Assembly (NCBI GenBank): GCA_030280995.1
Contig: JASXTE010000004.1
Coordinates: 18,615,185 to 18,679,184, forward strand
DNA length: 64,000 bases
Source of the DNA: Hemileia vastatrix
Taxonomy: Eukaryota > Basidiomycota > Pucciniomycetes > Pucciniales > Zaghouaniaceae
Reading direction: 5' to 3'
The notes below the pieces were generated by a model that was given only the letters and a program-made list of their open reading frames with translations, did not search any database and was not told where the DNA came from. The translations under genes and the position numbers were made by a program. Shown here one piece after another: positions 33,501-45,869 of this stretch (positions are counted from its first letter, which is position 1; each line of letters starts with the position of its first letter).

Positions 33501-35170
33501 AGTTTGGCCAAACTTGTGCTGGACACTTATATCATGGAGAGTAGCCAGGGTGCAAGTCATTTTAAATCATCTGGAATTTCTTATAAAAATGTCCACTTTT
33601 ATTAAATATTTGTGACTCACTCATATTTATCAATTGATTAATTTTTTGTCACCGTTATATTATTAATATTATCAGTATAGCAAAAACTTGTGTGCCAAAT
33701 GAATACTCGGTGATGTTAAACCTTTTATAATATTATTAAATAAAGGTAAAAAAATATGAAAATGATTTATTTTACAAAAAATAAACTTCTATCCAAAAGC
33801 AATATGAGAGGAATAAAGTAAAATAAAAGAAATCAAAGATGAAAATTAAAATCCAAGTTAAATTCCTGCCATAAACAGAAAAAAGAGATGTTGAATCAAA
33901 TTAGCACAATCAGGGCTAAACTTGCACAAAATTTTCTTTTTTGTAAAAATAAAAAAATATCCACTTGAGCTTTACCAAAACTTCAGCATGACAATTTTTC
34001 CATATCAAACTACTTCTAGTGTAATTTTTTATCAAAAATTTATCTTCATTTCCATAGAGAGAATTGCTCCCATCTGACTGCACCTGACCATAAGTGTCCA
34101 GAACAAGTTCGGCCGAACTTGTGCTGGACACTTTTATGATGGAGAGTAGCTAGGGTAGAATTTTTCATAAGTTCATCTAGTATTTCTTACAAACATGTCT
34201 ACTGGTATTTTATCTTTGTTCCTCACTCATAAATATCATTTGATTAATTTTTGGTCACCATTATATTATTAATTTTATAAGTATAGAAAAAACTCATGTG
34301 CCAAATTCATACCAGGTGATGTTACACCATTTATAATATTATTAAATAAATGTATAAAAATATGAAAATAGTTTATTTTAAAAATTATTAATTGATATCC
34401 AAAATAAATATGAGGAATAAAAAATTAAGTTAAAGGGATCAAATATGAAAAAAGAAATCCAAGTAATATTCCTACTATCAAAGGCCAGTAGAGGTGTTGA
34501 AGCAAATAAGAGCAATCAGGGATAAATTGTACTAAATTTACTTTTTTTTAAAGATAAAAAATTGTGCACCTGTGGTTTGGATTAACTCTAGGTAGAAAAT
34601 TTGGCTATATAAAACTACTTCTAGTGAAGTTTTTTATCAAATAATTTTTTTCATTGCCATAGAGAGAATTGATCTCATATGACTGCACCTGACCAAAAGT
34701 GTCCAGCACAAGTTCGGCTGAACTTGTGCTGGACACTTATTTGATGGTGAGTATCTAGGGTGCAGGTCGTCTTCAGTATAACTGGTATTTTTTTAAAATA
34801 TATCCACTGGTATTTGATCTTTCTGTTTTATTAATATTTTATCATTTGATCAATTTTTTGTCACCAGTATATTATTATTTTTATTAGTATAGCAAAAAAC
34901 ATGTGCCAAATGCTTACAGGGTGATGTTAAACCTTTAATAATTTTATTAAATACAGGTAAAAAATTATGAAAATGATTTGTTTTACATAAAATTAATTGA
35001 TATCTAAAAGAAAAAAAAGGGATAAAAACAAAATAGGTTGAATAAAAGGGATTTTATATAAAATTAAAAATTCAAGCTAAATGCCTACTTTCAAGGCTCA
35101 GAAGAGGTGTTGGATAAAATGGGCACCATCAGGAATAAAATTGTACTTAATTTGATATTTTGAAAAACTA
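27530..35170 (+). repeat. satellite array, about 12-13 units of about 608 bp, each with a 46-bp palindrome
   Basis: Palindrome starts are at 28029, 28610, 29217, 29828, 30433, 31042, 31656, 32264, 32873, 33485, 34090 and 34695. The spacings are 581, 607, 611, 605, 609, 614, 608, 609, 612, 605 and 605 bp. Unit 1 is a perfect 46-bp palindrome with no spacer, each arm being AAAAGTGTCCAGCACAAG plus TTCGG. Each unit also contains a second, degenerate palindrome (CACCTGAGGTTTGG...) about 130 bp earlier, a conserved GATGGAGAGTAGCTAGGG tail after the main palindrome and a long AT-rich part. Between-unit divergence is considerable in the AT-rich part and low in the palindrome. The short frames with MSSTSSAELVLDTF are the palindrome translated. 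Confidence 0.9.
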
Positions 35171-35950
35171 AATGAAGTTTTCAAGTGATTTTTTTCCAAT
35201 ATTTAGTTGGACACTTTGTCTATATCAAATTACTTCTACTACCATGATTGACCAAATTACATCCTCATTTCCATATGCAGAATTGATCCCATATGGCCGG
35301 ACCAGGCCAAAGTTTTCAACCACAAGTTTGAGAATTCTTCTGGTGGACACTTTTAGGATGGACATTAGTAGGGTGCAAGTTTTCTTTAGTTAATCTAGTA
35401 TTCCTCATAAACATTTCCAAATTATTTTTGGCCAAAAATCAGATGGAAATTTTGTCCATATCAAATTACTTCTAATGCCATGATTGACTAAAAATTGATT
35501 CTCATTGCCATATAGAGAGTTGATTTCATATGACTGGATCTGGCAAAAGTGTCACCACAATTTTTGATAAACTTAAGTTTGAAAATTTTATGATGGAAAG
35601 TAATTGCAAGTCTTCTTCACTTCATCAAGTAATCCTCATAAAAATTTCCACCTGTATTTTGGCCAAACTTCAGGTGGACACTTTGGCCATATTAAATTAA
35701 TTCTAGTTCCATGTTGATAAAAAACTGATACTTATTGCCATATATAGATATTAAACCCATCAGACTATGCCTTTCCAAAAGTGTCTACCTGAATTATGGC
35801 TAAACCTCAGTTGGACACTTTTATGATGCAGAGTAGCTAGGGAAAAAGTATTCTTCAGTTAATTTGGTATTCATAATAAATTTATCCTCCTGAAGTTTAG
35901 CCTAACTTCAGGTGGACAATTTCAGAAAGCACCAGTTAGTCACTATCCAT
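35171..35950 (+). repeat. short form of the satellite unit, about 235-bp period
   Basis: Here palindrome-like cores recur at about 35308, 35545, 35771 and 35885. They are separated only by the segment that in long units joins the two palindromes (CATATCAAATTACTTCTA...CATTGCCATA...GACTG). The arms read CACCTGAAGTTTGGC type. These units lack the 370-bp AT-rich part. Confidence 0.7.
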
Positions 35951-36150
35951 CAAAAAAGTGTTCACCAAAATTTTGGCTAAACTTGTGGTGGAGCCCTTTT
36001 ATCAGCCACAGTCAGATGAGATCAACTCTTTAGATGGAAATGATGATGATGTTTTGGTCAATCATAGAAATAGAAGTAGTTTGATGTGGCCAAATTATCC
36101 CCCTGAAGGTCAGACAAACCTCACAAGGACACTTTTTAGCAGGGAGTAAC
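35951..36150 (-). repeat. inverted copy of the satellite inter-palindrome segment
   Basis: From GGAGCCCTTTTATCAGCCACAGTCAGATGAGATCAAC... through AGAAGTAGTTTGATGTGGCC to CCTCACAAGGACAC it is the reverse complement of the unit order. A palindrome-like block lies on each side. The array therefore ends in the opposite orientation. Confidence 0.65.
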
Positions 36151-36732
36151 TGAGAAACATCCATTTATCAGAATGAAAATCTTTTATTGGATAGATGCCA
36201 AGGTTTCATACTTGTGTATTATGGTCAGAATTAATTTTGAAAGTGTCTGTCCAAGCAATTTCATTTCCCATCATGACACATTTTGTTTTAAATGTTTCAA
36301 ACTGGGTGATACAGTATTAAGGTGTCACATGGTATAATTAAGTTCTATTAAGTGCCCTCCTATGATGCCTAAATTTATAATTTAATATTTTACATAATAA
36401 TTATTTTTTATATAAACTCATTTATATTTTATTTTATTATTAAATTTAATAGAGCAAGTATCCTGAATTATTATATATGCATAAGCTTAGGTTAGATCAA
36501 TTTGTGCTCAATTTTTGCTCAACAGAGGACCGAAATCAAGTTCTGGAGGATCAACTTGTGCATAATTTGGAATCAGTTAATATTCTGTCTATAATCAATC
36601 TGAGAATAAACGTACTTCCAATACAATTTTATATATTGTTATAAAGTGAGAATAACCCTGGAATAATAAGAGACACTCTGGAGTTCAAAGAGAGGGGATT
36701 GCTAGCAGTTCACCCCCAGATTTTCTGTGGTG
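36151..36732. other. right subterminal region of the 10.5-kb element
   Basis: AT-rich sequence without a gene, ending in the terminal inverted repeat. Confidence 0.6.
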
Positions 36733-36735
36733 TAT

Positions 36736-39210
36736 AGGCCAGTTATTTGTTGCTAAAATGGCTAGTAAGACTCTTTGAGAAGTGAATGATGCTGTAGGTT
36801 CAAATGTAGCTGAATAGTCTATTCCCTTGACCTGTCTGAATCCCTTAGCTACACACTGGGCTTTTAGTTTTTTTGAACTGCTGATGTTATCTTTTCTTCA
36901 GCCAAAACCCATTTCTCATCCAGGATTCTCACTTCTTTCAAGGTGTGTCTCTGTGCCAGACATCCATTGCTGATAGTTTATTTATTTCTTTTTTGCATTT
37001 TTCATGCCATTGGTCACTCATGTTTGATTTCATGGCTTCTTTAAATGATTTTGGGACTGTAAAACCAAAAAACCCACAATTAGTTTGTATGTCTTTTATA
37101 GTGTGCTTTTTTTTAGCATCAGTTCTTTTTCTCTGAAATCACACAAAAATTTTGCTTTGTTGAGAATGAAATTAAAACCCATTTTACTTGGGTTAGACTG
37201 GCCGGGTTCAGGTGCTTGGCTGTTAAAATTTTCCCAGGATGAGGAGGTAACTTTGTTTGTGGAAGTGAACCAGAATAACCAGCCTTTCATTACAACTGTG
37301 AAGCCCACAACAAAAAATTTCTTCACTCTGACATCAAGTTTTTGTCTTTTCTCTTCTGGTGTGTGTACATATGCCACTTTTCCATAAAATTGTATTGAAT
37401 CAGGTTGGGTTTTTGTATTAAACATGGCTTCATAAGGTGTTTTTGTTGTGGTAATCTTGTTGGGGATCCAATTAAGAGCATGTGAAGCCCATTTGAATAA
37501 AATCTCCAGAAAGTTTTTGGTATTTGACTTGCAAATAGTACTTTTCAACCTGGTTCTGTAAAAGATCTATTATATTGCTCTATATTACCATTTTGCTGAT
37601 GGTAGTATGGCTGAGATTTCTCATGAACTATTCCTTTGCTGTTTAAAAAAGAATCTAGTGTTCTGTTTTTCAACTCACCTCAATTTTATTTCCAAAGAAT
37701 ATTTATGACAGCATTACTTTGGTTCTCAAGGCATAGAATTACATCTTTCATCTTCTCTTTTGCTTCATGCTTAGATTTCAGAATATGGCACTCACTATAT
37801 GATGTGGCCAAGTCTCTGAATGTCAGTGCTTATAGCCCATCATCAACTGACTTGATCTCTAATGGTCCTACAAGGCCAGTTGTTACTATTTCAAGCATTT
37901 GTGGTTTTCTCCCATTAGTATGTTGGAAAGCATCCCTTTGGATTTTAAAAATTTGGAAGGAATTGCATATAATTTTTCCTGGATGTAGTGATGCTGGTAT
38001 TCATAAGGCCATCTTCTGGTTGATCATCCTTCTTATCTGTATCAAACTAGTGTGCCATGATAGAAAGTGCCACTGATAAAGTGTTTCTTCATCTTTAGTT
38101 TTTTTTTCTTGGTTAGATAAAATACTCATGAAACTCTAAATGGAAAAAATTTGGTTCAATGTTGAAACTTTTAATTTCATAAGGCATGATATGTACAAAA
38201 TGGTGAAAGGGGAAACAGGATTTTACAATAAGTGTCATTGACCATAGTTTCTTTTTCACATAAAAAGAAGATATTAAAATTGTTTTTTTGTTGAAGGTGA
38301 TGTTGAAATCCTGTGATATAGTATTCAGCAATTTCATACCACTTTCGATTTAAGAGGCTGGAGATATAAGTGTACTGCTGGCCTGTTTACAGTAGAATAA
38401 TGGACTAATACTGATAATTTTCCCAGTCTTCCCAATGAAGTGTGCCATCCCTTTCCCTGTAATAGATATTTAGGCTCCATTAGTAGCTACTTTCACTGGT
38501 ATTGGGTTTTTGAATGTAATGAAATCCACTAATTCATCAAGGTTACCAGAAAAAAGGTGGGTGGCACCAGTGTCAAATAGCCACAACTGAGGATACATGA
38601 TATCCTTTTGAATTTTAAGAGATTGGAAGGCAGATTCTGTGGTCTTGGCTGTGTCATCAGTTAGCTATACATCCTTGAATCTCATTGGGGGAAAATTGTT
38701 TGCAGTTGCATTGGGCTGACATTGAGGGTAAGTGTGATCTTATGAGTCTATCCAGCATTATTTTTTTGGGAGAGTTGGGGGATGAGAAAATTTTTTAAGC
38801 CAGTTGGAGTTATTTGGGAGGAGAAACGATGGTTGAATGACCATGGGGTAGACAGGTTGAAGGCCCTGTGGCACAAAGGACTGATATTGAGAAGGGTGTG
38901 TCCTGTTGCCATATATTGGAGGTCCAGGAAATTGAGCTTGAAGATGATCTGGAAAGCTGAAGTTCCAGAATGTCAAAGGTTTAGCAAGTCTATCTGCTGC
39001 TGCTATGGGTGTTTCAAACAGTTGAGATTCTTGGCCATGTCCTAAAATTTGTGCTGTTATTTTGCTGTTGGAATGAGTTGGGTCATCTAGTTCCATGAAG
39101 CAATTAGATGCAGGTGCTTTGAACTTGTCTTTTCTTAATTTTTTTTCTTTTTCATTCTTTAATCTGTCACAGCTAGCAGTTATTTCTTGCTGGATTGAAG
39201 CAGTTGACAT
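36736..39210 (-). pseudogene. Copia element 1: gag remnant, protease, integrase, N-terminal RT
   Basis: In minus-strand order: a gag-like stretch 39210-38758 (MSTASIQQEITASCDRLK..., no zinc knuckle seen) and a retropepsin with LFDTGATHLFSGN (Asp triad DTG intact, 38574-38557). After that come a degraded pre-integrase region, the integrase with GIVHEKSQPYYHQQNG and the catalytic Glu in NIEQYN (about 37590), and its C-terminal part at 37548-37096 (WASHALNWIPNK...KTPYEAMF...RVKKFFVVGF). It ends in the first RT strands, broken by the insert at 36732. Several stops and frameshifts. The domain order PR-IN-RT-RH across both halves proves a Copia layout. Confidence 0.85.
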
Positions 39211-40330
39211 ATTTTCTCTGTAAATTTTGACAGGTATTTCAATTTCTGTTAAGAACTAGGAAGGGAGGACTGCTAATAGTGCTAAAAATAGCATAAAATG
39301 AGACTTACTATGCTGATACAGTGGTGAGACTAACTAGACTGACTATGTTGGGGCTGCCAATAGTGAGAGTTACAATTATGAGAAATTAAGAAGTAACTGG
39401 ATTACTAGATTAGTTGTCCAATTAGTAACACCCCACAGTGCTTTCCCCATAAGGCTCCCTTATCCAATTTCCCTCTCTCCAGCCTATTACAATGCATAGC
39501 ACCCATCGCACTCCCTATCTTTGCCTCTCAACTCAAATCATAACAACTTCCCTCATAATCTCAGTTCTGTATTGTTGGTCATCTTTAGTTTCTCTTTGGA
39601 AGAAAATTTCCAGCACATCATGATGAAGTCACAAGTTTTGTGCTTTTAAATCTGTGTAACAGTCCTTCATGTGCACTAGAATTGATATCAGGTTGGGAAA
39701 ATCTTTTTAAAATTTTTTGAAGAAGTGTTCTAGGGCATTCATTTTACTGAGTGGTACAGGACATTGTATTGGTTTCTGATTTAGGTAAATGCTGTCATGC
39801 TAGGTTTCAATGACATCATTTTCAACTTTACATTTAATTCCACTCAGTGGATCAAAATTTCTTGTTCAATTCCTTCTCTGGCTGACCCATAAGAAGTTAG
39901 CAGTATCATTCCCCCAATTAATTTAGCACTATCACTTTCTCACTCTCATTATTTGTGACAGGGAAATATGGTATATGTGGCTATATAATCACCTGGACAG
40001 CCACTTGTCAGTCACCTTGACTTTTGTGTTGCAGGTTTGAATCCTTTCTGCCTCACCCCTTTTAACCACACCCTCTATGTCCATGGCTGGCACAATTATT
40101 TTCATGCTTGTGTCAATGACTTGTTCTCCCAACAATATCTCTATTCTTGCTCAGAAACCTATGGTGGATGGACATGTGCGTGAAGGTTGGAGAGCCTACC
40201 CCACGTTTTCAACCCACCAATATCTGGATGATTGTGCTTGGTCATTCACCTTGGGTCAGCTGCAGAATTCCATTCCCCTTACATTTCTAAAAAAACCTGC
40301 CCATCAAACTACAACCACCACAAGGATTAA
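39211..40330. other. no clear gene between Copia element 1 and the Ty3 LTR
   Basis: 39560-39900 on the minus strand has gag-like scraps in several frames with stops, perhaps the N-terminus of Copia element 1. The frame at 40077-40451 runs across the LTR border and has no features, so it is not called. Confidence 0.4.
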
Positions 40331-40849
40331 TGTCACATCTTACATGAAACTCAAAGAAAAAGTACCTCAACTACCCCACTACTCAAGCTCTAACTCCACT
40401 AGCGGTGCGCAAAAAGTGAACATGGGGAGATTACATTTTATTGTGTTCTAAAAATAGCCACACTATTCAAACTTTAAAAGTATCCTAAAATTAAAGACAC
40501 TTATACTTTTAAAACATAAGTAATTTATGCGCAGTCTAGCGCTAAGATTGAGGCAATATTCAAATAGGGTGATTGTGGTTCTGAAGTTAGTTTGGAGGTC
40601 TGGGAATCAGGAACAGGGCAGAAAAATTAAAAGGCTAGATGATTGGTAAATGGGAATTCAAGTGGATTAAATGGGTCTGTGGGTATATGGTGGCTTGTTG
40701 GTTAATTGGTCAGTGCAAGGAGGAATAGGATATTTGAAGGGGGTTTCTTTAGTTTGACGTTCTCTAGAATTAAATTATAAAATATATTTTTGATAGTGGT
40801 CCAACTTCTATTAGGATATTGTTATATTTTTCCTTTTCTCTCTTAATAG
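40331..40849 (+). mobile_element. Ty3 element 2: 5' LTR, left part
   Basis: It begins TGTCACATCTT and matches 63455-64000 (AAAGTACCTCAACTAC.CCACTA, GCGCAAAAAGTGA, TTATGCGCaGTCTAGC.CTAAG) up to the Copia insertion at 40850. It continues after that insertion at 46629. It is the 5' LTR of the plus-strand Ty3 element whose gag starts near 46970. Confidence 0.75.
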
Positions 40850-41601
40850 TAACAGGGATTCAATCTTTTTATTTGATAACAGAATACATTAGTTATATTC
40901 TTGACTAAAATCTCAAATAAGTTTATCAGTCACTATTTATTTAATAACAGAATACATTAGTTATATTCTTGACTAAAATTTCTAATAAGTTTATCAGTCA
41001 CCTGTCCTCAGTGATGATATTGTAAGGAGTGTAGTTGACTTATATTAATCATATTGGTAGAAATAAAAGTAGCAGATAGAAAACAGATTTGAAGAATGTT
41101 AGCTGTTTGTTGGTTAGAATGATATTTAATTACATTTAATAAACATTATATAATATATAAAAAATAACAAATTCCACCTTTTATTTAATAACAGAATATG
41201 TTAGTTATATTCTTGAATAAACTCTCAAATAAATTTATCAGTCACCTAAATACATCTTTGTTAGCTAAATTCATAGAGTTAGAAAGAAGATAATTTATAC
41301 TTGTCCCTAGTGACGATATTGTAAGGATTTTATTTTATTTATATCAAACATATTGGTAGAAATAAAATTAGCAAATAGAAAACAGATTTGAAGAACGTTA
41401 GTTGTTTGTTGGTTAGAATAAGATTGAATGACAACACAATCAGTCAGTAACACATATATATACTCTATCATTTGAACACGTGTATAACTAACATCTACTC
41501 TGTGATCTATTTTGTGATAATAATAAGATCAAATGTATACATATAAGTATTTATGGATTAAGCATTAGACACCACTTCTGTCACAAACCTCTCCTTCAAT
41601 A
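40850..41601 (-). repeat. 3' LTR of Copia element 2
   Basis: In its own sense it starts TATTGAAGGAGAGGTTTGTGACAG and ends CCCTGTTA. It contains at least three copies of an about 67-bp internal repeat (AATAACAGAATA..TTAGTTATATTCTTGA). Many differences from the other LTR show an old insertion. Confidence 0.8.
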
Positions 41602-42054
41602 CCCCCCACCTGCTTCAGTCAGAAATAAATTCAAACATTTGAGATCAGAATTAAATTGAGATCTTGGTTGTTGTTTTGTAAACATGTCCACTAACATGTT
41701 GCTTGTAGGACAATACGTGATCTTAACTTCTTTCAGTCAAACTTTTTGACAAAGCCAATGATATCACACATCAATATGTTTTGATTTTTCATTGATCTGA
41801 GCTTCCTTGGATAGGAATGTTGCACCATCATTGTAACAAAATATTTCAGGTACATTGATACTAGTGAACAAAATTGGTGTTTGAACTCTCTCATTCAGAG
41901 ACCAGAACAATTTGAACAACCAGACTAGAGTTTTTTTCAATCACACATAGAGATATATTCAGCTTCAGTAGTAGAAAGAGTGACTGTTTATTTTTTGACT
42001 CTGCCAGGAGATAGGAGTATTATTCAAGAAAATAACATAACCAGTAATAGAGAG

Positions 42055-45000
42055 TCAAGTCAGTTTGAAATTTGCATAATCAATGTCACTAAAGGATTTG
42101 AGAATCACTGAGTTAGAGCCCCTCAGAAATTTAATTACAATATTCTGACTTGTTATTACGTATTGAAGAAGTTTACGGGCTAGATTCCAATGTTCTGGAA
42201 AGTGGTTGGAATTATATTTAGATAATACATTTAAATCTTGGGAAATATATGGTCTGTGGGATATGGATAAGTAATTCAGAGACCCAATCAGTTCCTGATA
42301 TGGATGATTTTTTCCATCCTCTGTATCCCATGGAGTTGGATCAGCAATCCTACAAGAGACAGGTAACAGAGTTGAAATCTTTTTGCTTTTTTCCAGTTTA
42401 AAGCGTTCAGCCAGTTCATGAATATATGCTTTTTGAGACAAGATAATATAATCATTTGTATATGAAAGTTTTATCTCCAGATGATAGGTTGGATTATCTG
42501 TCCATTTGACTTTAAAATTTTTTTAAGATTGGTATGAAATGATTTTTGGTAAAAAAAAGTCCATTGTCAACATTCAGATGATGAAAGATGAATTTTTTCC
42601 CCCCTTTTTCACAATAAATGAAAAGAGACTCATCCCCTTTATCCTCAGTGAAATGAAGACTTAACATCACCTCTACAGATTTTTTCTTCAATTGACAAGG
42701 AGCTTTTCTGGTACCATAAATTGAATTTTTAAGCTTCCAAAATTTACTCTTTCCCCAAATTTTGAACCCTTTGGCTTTAATGGTGTATACTTTTTCAGAC
42801 ATAACTCAATGAAGAAATGAAGAAGAGATATCAAATTGTGAGATACACCATTTTTTTTCTGCAGCTAGAGCCATCAGTAGACAAAACGGTTCAGTCCAGC
42901 CAACTGATGCATAGGTCTCTTCATAATCAATACCTTCATGTTGATGGTTTTCAAGAGCTACCTATCTTGCTTTTTATCTTATTACCCATCCAAATTCATC
43001 CTTCTTTTTAGTAAGTGTCCACATACCACCTATCACTTTCATCCCCTTGATTCTAGGTACCAAATCTCCTACATGATGCTCACATAAGGACTAATATTCT
43101 TCCTGAATAGCATCTTTCTATCTCTCTTCATCCGCACTATTGAGTGCTTGCTTTTAGGTTGGGTTATCTGGAGATTCATTCACTTCACTGTAACCATAGT
43201 ACTGTGGGAGTTGGCCATTTCAAATTGGTTGTGTATTATCAGGTGAGATTTGTAACTCCTTAACTGTAATGTTTCCATCAGATAATTCTTCAGCATAAAT
43301 ATCCTCAGATTGAGATGTCTCAGGGAATTTCTCTCTCAGTATAAGTTTGAGTTGAGGACCAGGGGCTGGTATAAAATCAGATTATTCCAGTGTGTTAAAT
43401 TCCATACCTGGGACAGAGGTAAGAAGTTGATCATCAGCTTTACTAGGATCTGTTTTTTTTCAGGATTTTCTGGTGCTGAAGAAGGTATTGAACTATCTTC
43501 AGGAAAAATAGCATAATCTGGTATCTGGGGTAAGATTCCTAGTTTGGTGAAATAATTTTTGTCTTCAAATACATGAACATTTCTTGATACAATAATTTTC
43601 TTCTTGATTTTGTCAAACAGATGGTAGCTTTTAGAATTAGGTTCATGAACTACTACAGCACATTCACCCCCCCTGGGTGACAATTTCCCACTTTGGGATT
43701 CCTTATCATTTAATTTGATTGCCAGAGATCCAAACCTATTCAAGAAATTGTAGTCAGGCTCATGTACACCGGCTCCCGGAATTTGTGCATTTAACATCTC
43801 TTGAGGTGTTTGTGATTTTAATTTGGAGTGAGGTGATAGATTGAGGAGAGTATTACATGTCATTATACATTCTCCCCAATAATTATCTGGGCATGATGCA
43901 TCAATCAGAATTGTGCAAGTTTTATCAATCAGTGTCTTATTGAATCTCTCAGTAACTTGGTTGTGTGGTGGATTTCTTGCAGGTGCTTGCTTGTGTGTGA
44001 TGCCACATCCAGTTAAATGTTTTATTAGACTCTCTGATCCACATTCACAACCCCTGTCACATTTAAGGAACTTAATCTTCTGCTCAAGTTTATTTTCCAT
44101 ATCATTTTGATATGTAAGAAAATAAGAGAAAACTTCAGATATAAATTTCATAAGAAAAATTGTTGAGTGTCAAGTGCAATCATCTATAAAAGTCAGGATT
44201 TATTTACAACCACCCAATTTTGGTGGGTCTATTGTACTAACTACATCTGAATGTATTAAAAAAAGTGGTAGAGTAGCTTGCAGAAATTATCTAGTAAAAG
44301 ATGTTTTGATTATTTTCCCTTTTTCACAAGTTATGCATCTCACTCTCTTGTCAACAAAAGCTATTCCTCTTACTTTTAAAAGTGCATGAAGAGATTTGAA
44401 ATTCATATGACCTAATAGAGAATTCGAATGTGATATTGTCAGTTGTTTGGTAGAGTAAGTGATTGCCTTTTTAGCCAAATACCACAACTTATGCCAAATA
44501 TCTGAATGAATGTGTTCTGCAATAAGCTCCTCCTTGCTGTCGTAAATAGTTGTAACTCCTGGATCAAAGTGAATTTTGTATCCATTAGCATTAAGCTTAT
44601 TTACTGAGATTAGATTTTTCAACAGTTTTTTCACTACCAGTACTCCAGCTAAAATGATCTGAGGATTAATGACTAATTATCTGCTTTGTTTTGAAAAAAG
44701 AATCTGACTTCCTGTTGTGTCAATTTTAATTGGAGATGGTAGATCTTTAAGATCAATGAGTATATTACTATTGGATACCATATGTGAGGTTGCTCCAGAG
44801 TCTAAAATAAATCCAATTTTTTTATTTATCCCATAAATATACACAGACTCCTCATAATCTTTGGCATCTACATATGAGGAAAATTCAGCTGATTCACTTG
44901 TTTCCTTTGCCACTTTTGCCTGTGAGGGTCCCTTATGCTTTTTAATTTCCTCCTGAAGTTGAGTAATACAAGCATCATCTTAGTTTCCCACATGACAAAA

Positions 45001-45842
45001 ACTACATTTCATCACTCCCTTTTTTTCCTTTTTAGATGGCGCATTGGAACAATTAACTGATTTTGTTTTTTTCTGGGTTTCCTTAAGAGCTGTGGTACTT
45101 TCAGCTCCATCTACTTCTTGTTCCTGCCTATTGGCCTCATATTTTAAGCTATTGTAGATGGCTTCAAGGGTGAGTTTTTTGAAGTTTTTAAACAGATTTT
45201 GAGTAATACAGATCATTGACTCTTGGTGTATGCATGTTTTTGATAAGAATCATCCCAATGATTTTATTGGATATAGTAAGGTCCGGATCTCCAGTAGCAC
45301 TATCTGTGAGTAGATTTTCAAGCTCCTAAGACTTTGCTAGATGTTCCCTCAGTGAAGAGAGGTAATCCCACTTCAGATAGACTAATTGATCAAGTAATTC
45401 AGATACTGCAGAAGCATTTCCCTCTCCATAATCTGTCAAAATCATTTGATAAGCACCATAAGTCAACTTTGCCTTTGATACCAGTAATGCATTGCATCTT
45501 TTTACAGCATTAATAAGCATTAAGCGTGCTTTGGCCTCACCAGTCTCCCAGCCATCCTCATTAGCACCTTGGGGTTGGGTTGAAGAAGAAATATGAGGAC
45601 TGAGACTTTGTGACTTAAAATATAGTTCAATCATCTATTTCCATAACAAGACGTTTCCACTAGTGAGAATAGGGATTTTAAAAGGCTTATCAGAGGATTG
45701 ATCTTCCATAGGTGAATAGGTGTATGGCCTGGGAGTATTGCAAGTTTAAGTGGTTGAATTCTCTTGATCAGCTGCAGGCTGATACATTGAATTATTGTTT
45801 GAGGCCTCAGTAGGAGAGTTGGGATCTCTATTGGAAGTGGAC
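42055..45842 (-). pseudogene. Copia element 2 Gag-Pol, decayed
   Basis: In minus-strand order: gag from ATG 45842 (MSTSNRDPNSPTEAS...) through 44980, with a half knuckle CSFCHVGN cut by a stop. The retropepsin has LDSGATSHM (about 44800). The gag-pre-integrase finger reads HMNFKSLHAL...CITCEKGK (about 44410-44320). The integrase spans 44151-43336, with KCDRGCECGSE and catalytic Glu in NQVTERFNKT. The RT at about 43000-42512 has palm motif V-D-N-G (42571-42563, normally V-D-D-G). RNase H lies at 42441-42055. Stops and frameshifts fall in gag, before integrase and throughout RT. The order is the standard Copia order. Not functional. Confidence 0.85.
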
Positions 45843-45869
45843 ATTCACTAGCTTTTCAGACTTTTAATC

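Larger units (their letters stand above)
26246..36732. mobile_element. 10,487-bp CACTA-like DNA element inserted in the Copia RT gene
   Basis: Left end CACCACAGGAAATCTGGGGG and right end (reverse complement) CACCACAGAAAATCTGGGGG are near-perfect inverted repeats. They continue into GTGAACTGCTAGCA with an embedded GAACTGCTAGCAGTTC palindrome. The target duplication is TAT (26243-26245 and 36733-36735). Removing the insert plus one TAT restores the Copia reading NNWPIHAFDV without a gap. Subterminal short repeats (AAACTGTCAGGAA type, 26287-26350) follow the left end. No transposase ORF is present, so it is non-autonomous. Most of it is the satellite array described below. CACTA-like is inferred from the CAC...GTG ends and 3-bp duplication; the transposase family is unproven. 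Confidence 0.85.

Noticed and set aside
28029..34740. Recurring minus-strand peptides beginning MSSTSSAELVLDTF
   Set aside because: They are translations of the satellite palindrome and its flank. Each is short and frame-disrupted between units.
39960..40060. GGTTTGAATCC, resembling a tRNA B box
   Set aside because: No matching A box or stems at usable distance.
40077..40451. 124-codon plus-strand frame
   Set aside because: It crosses the start of the Ty3 LTR at 40331 and shows no domain or composition of a gene.
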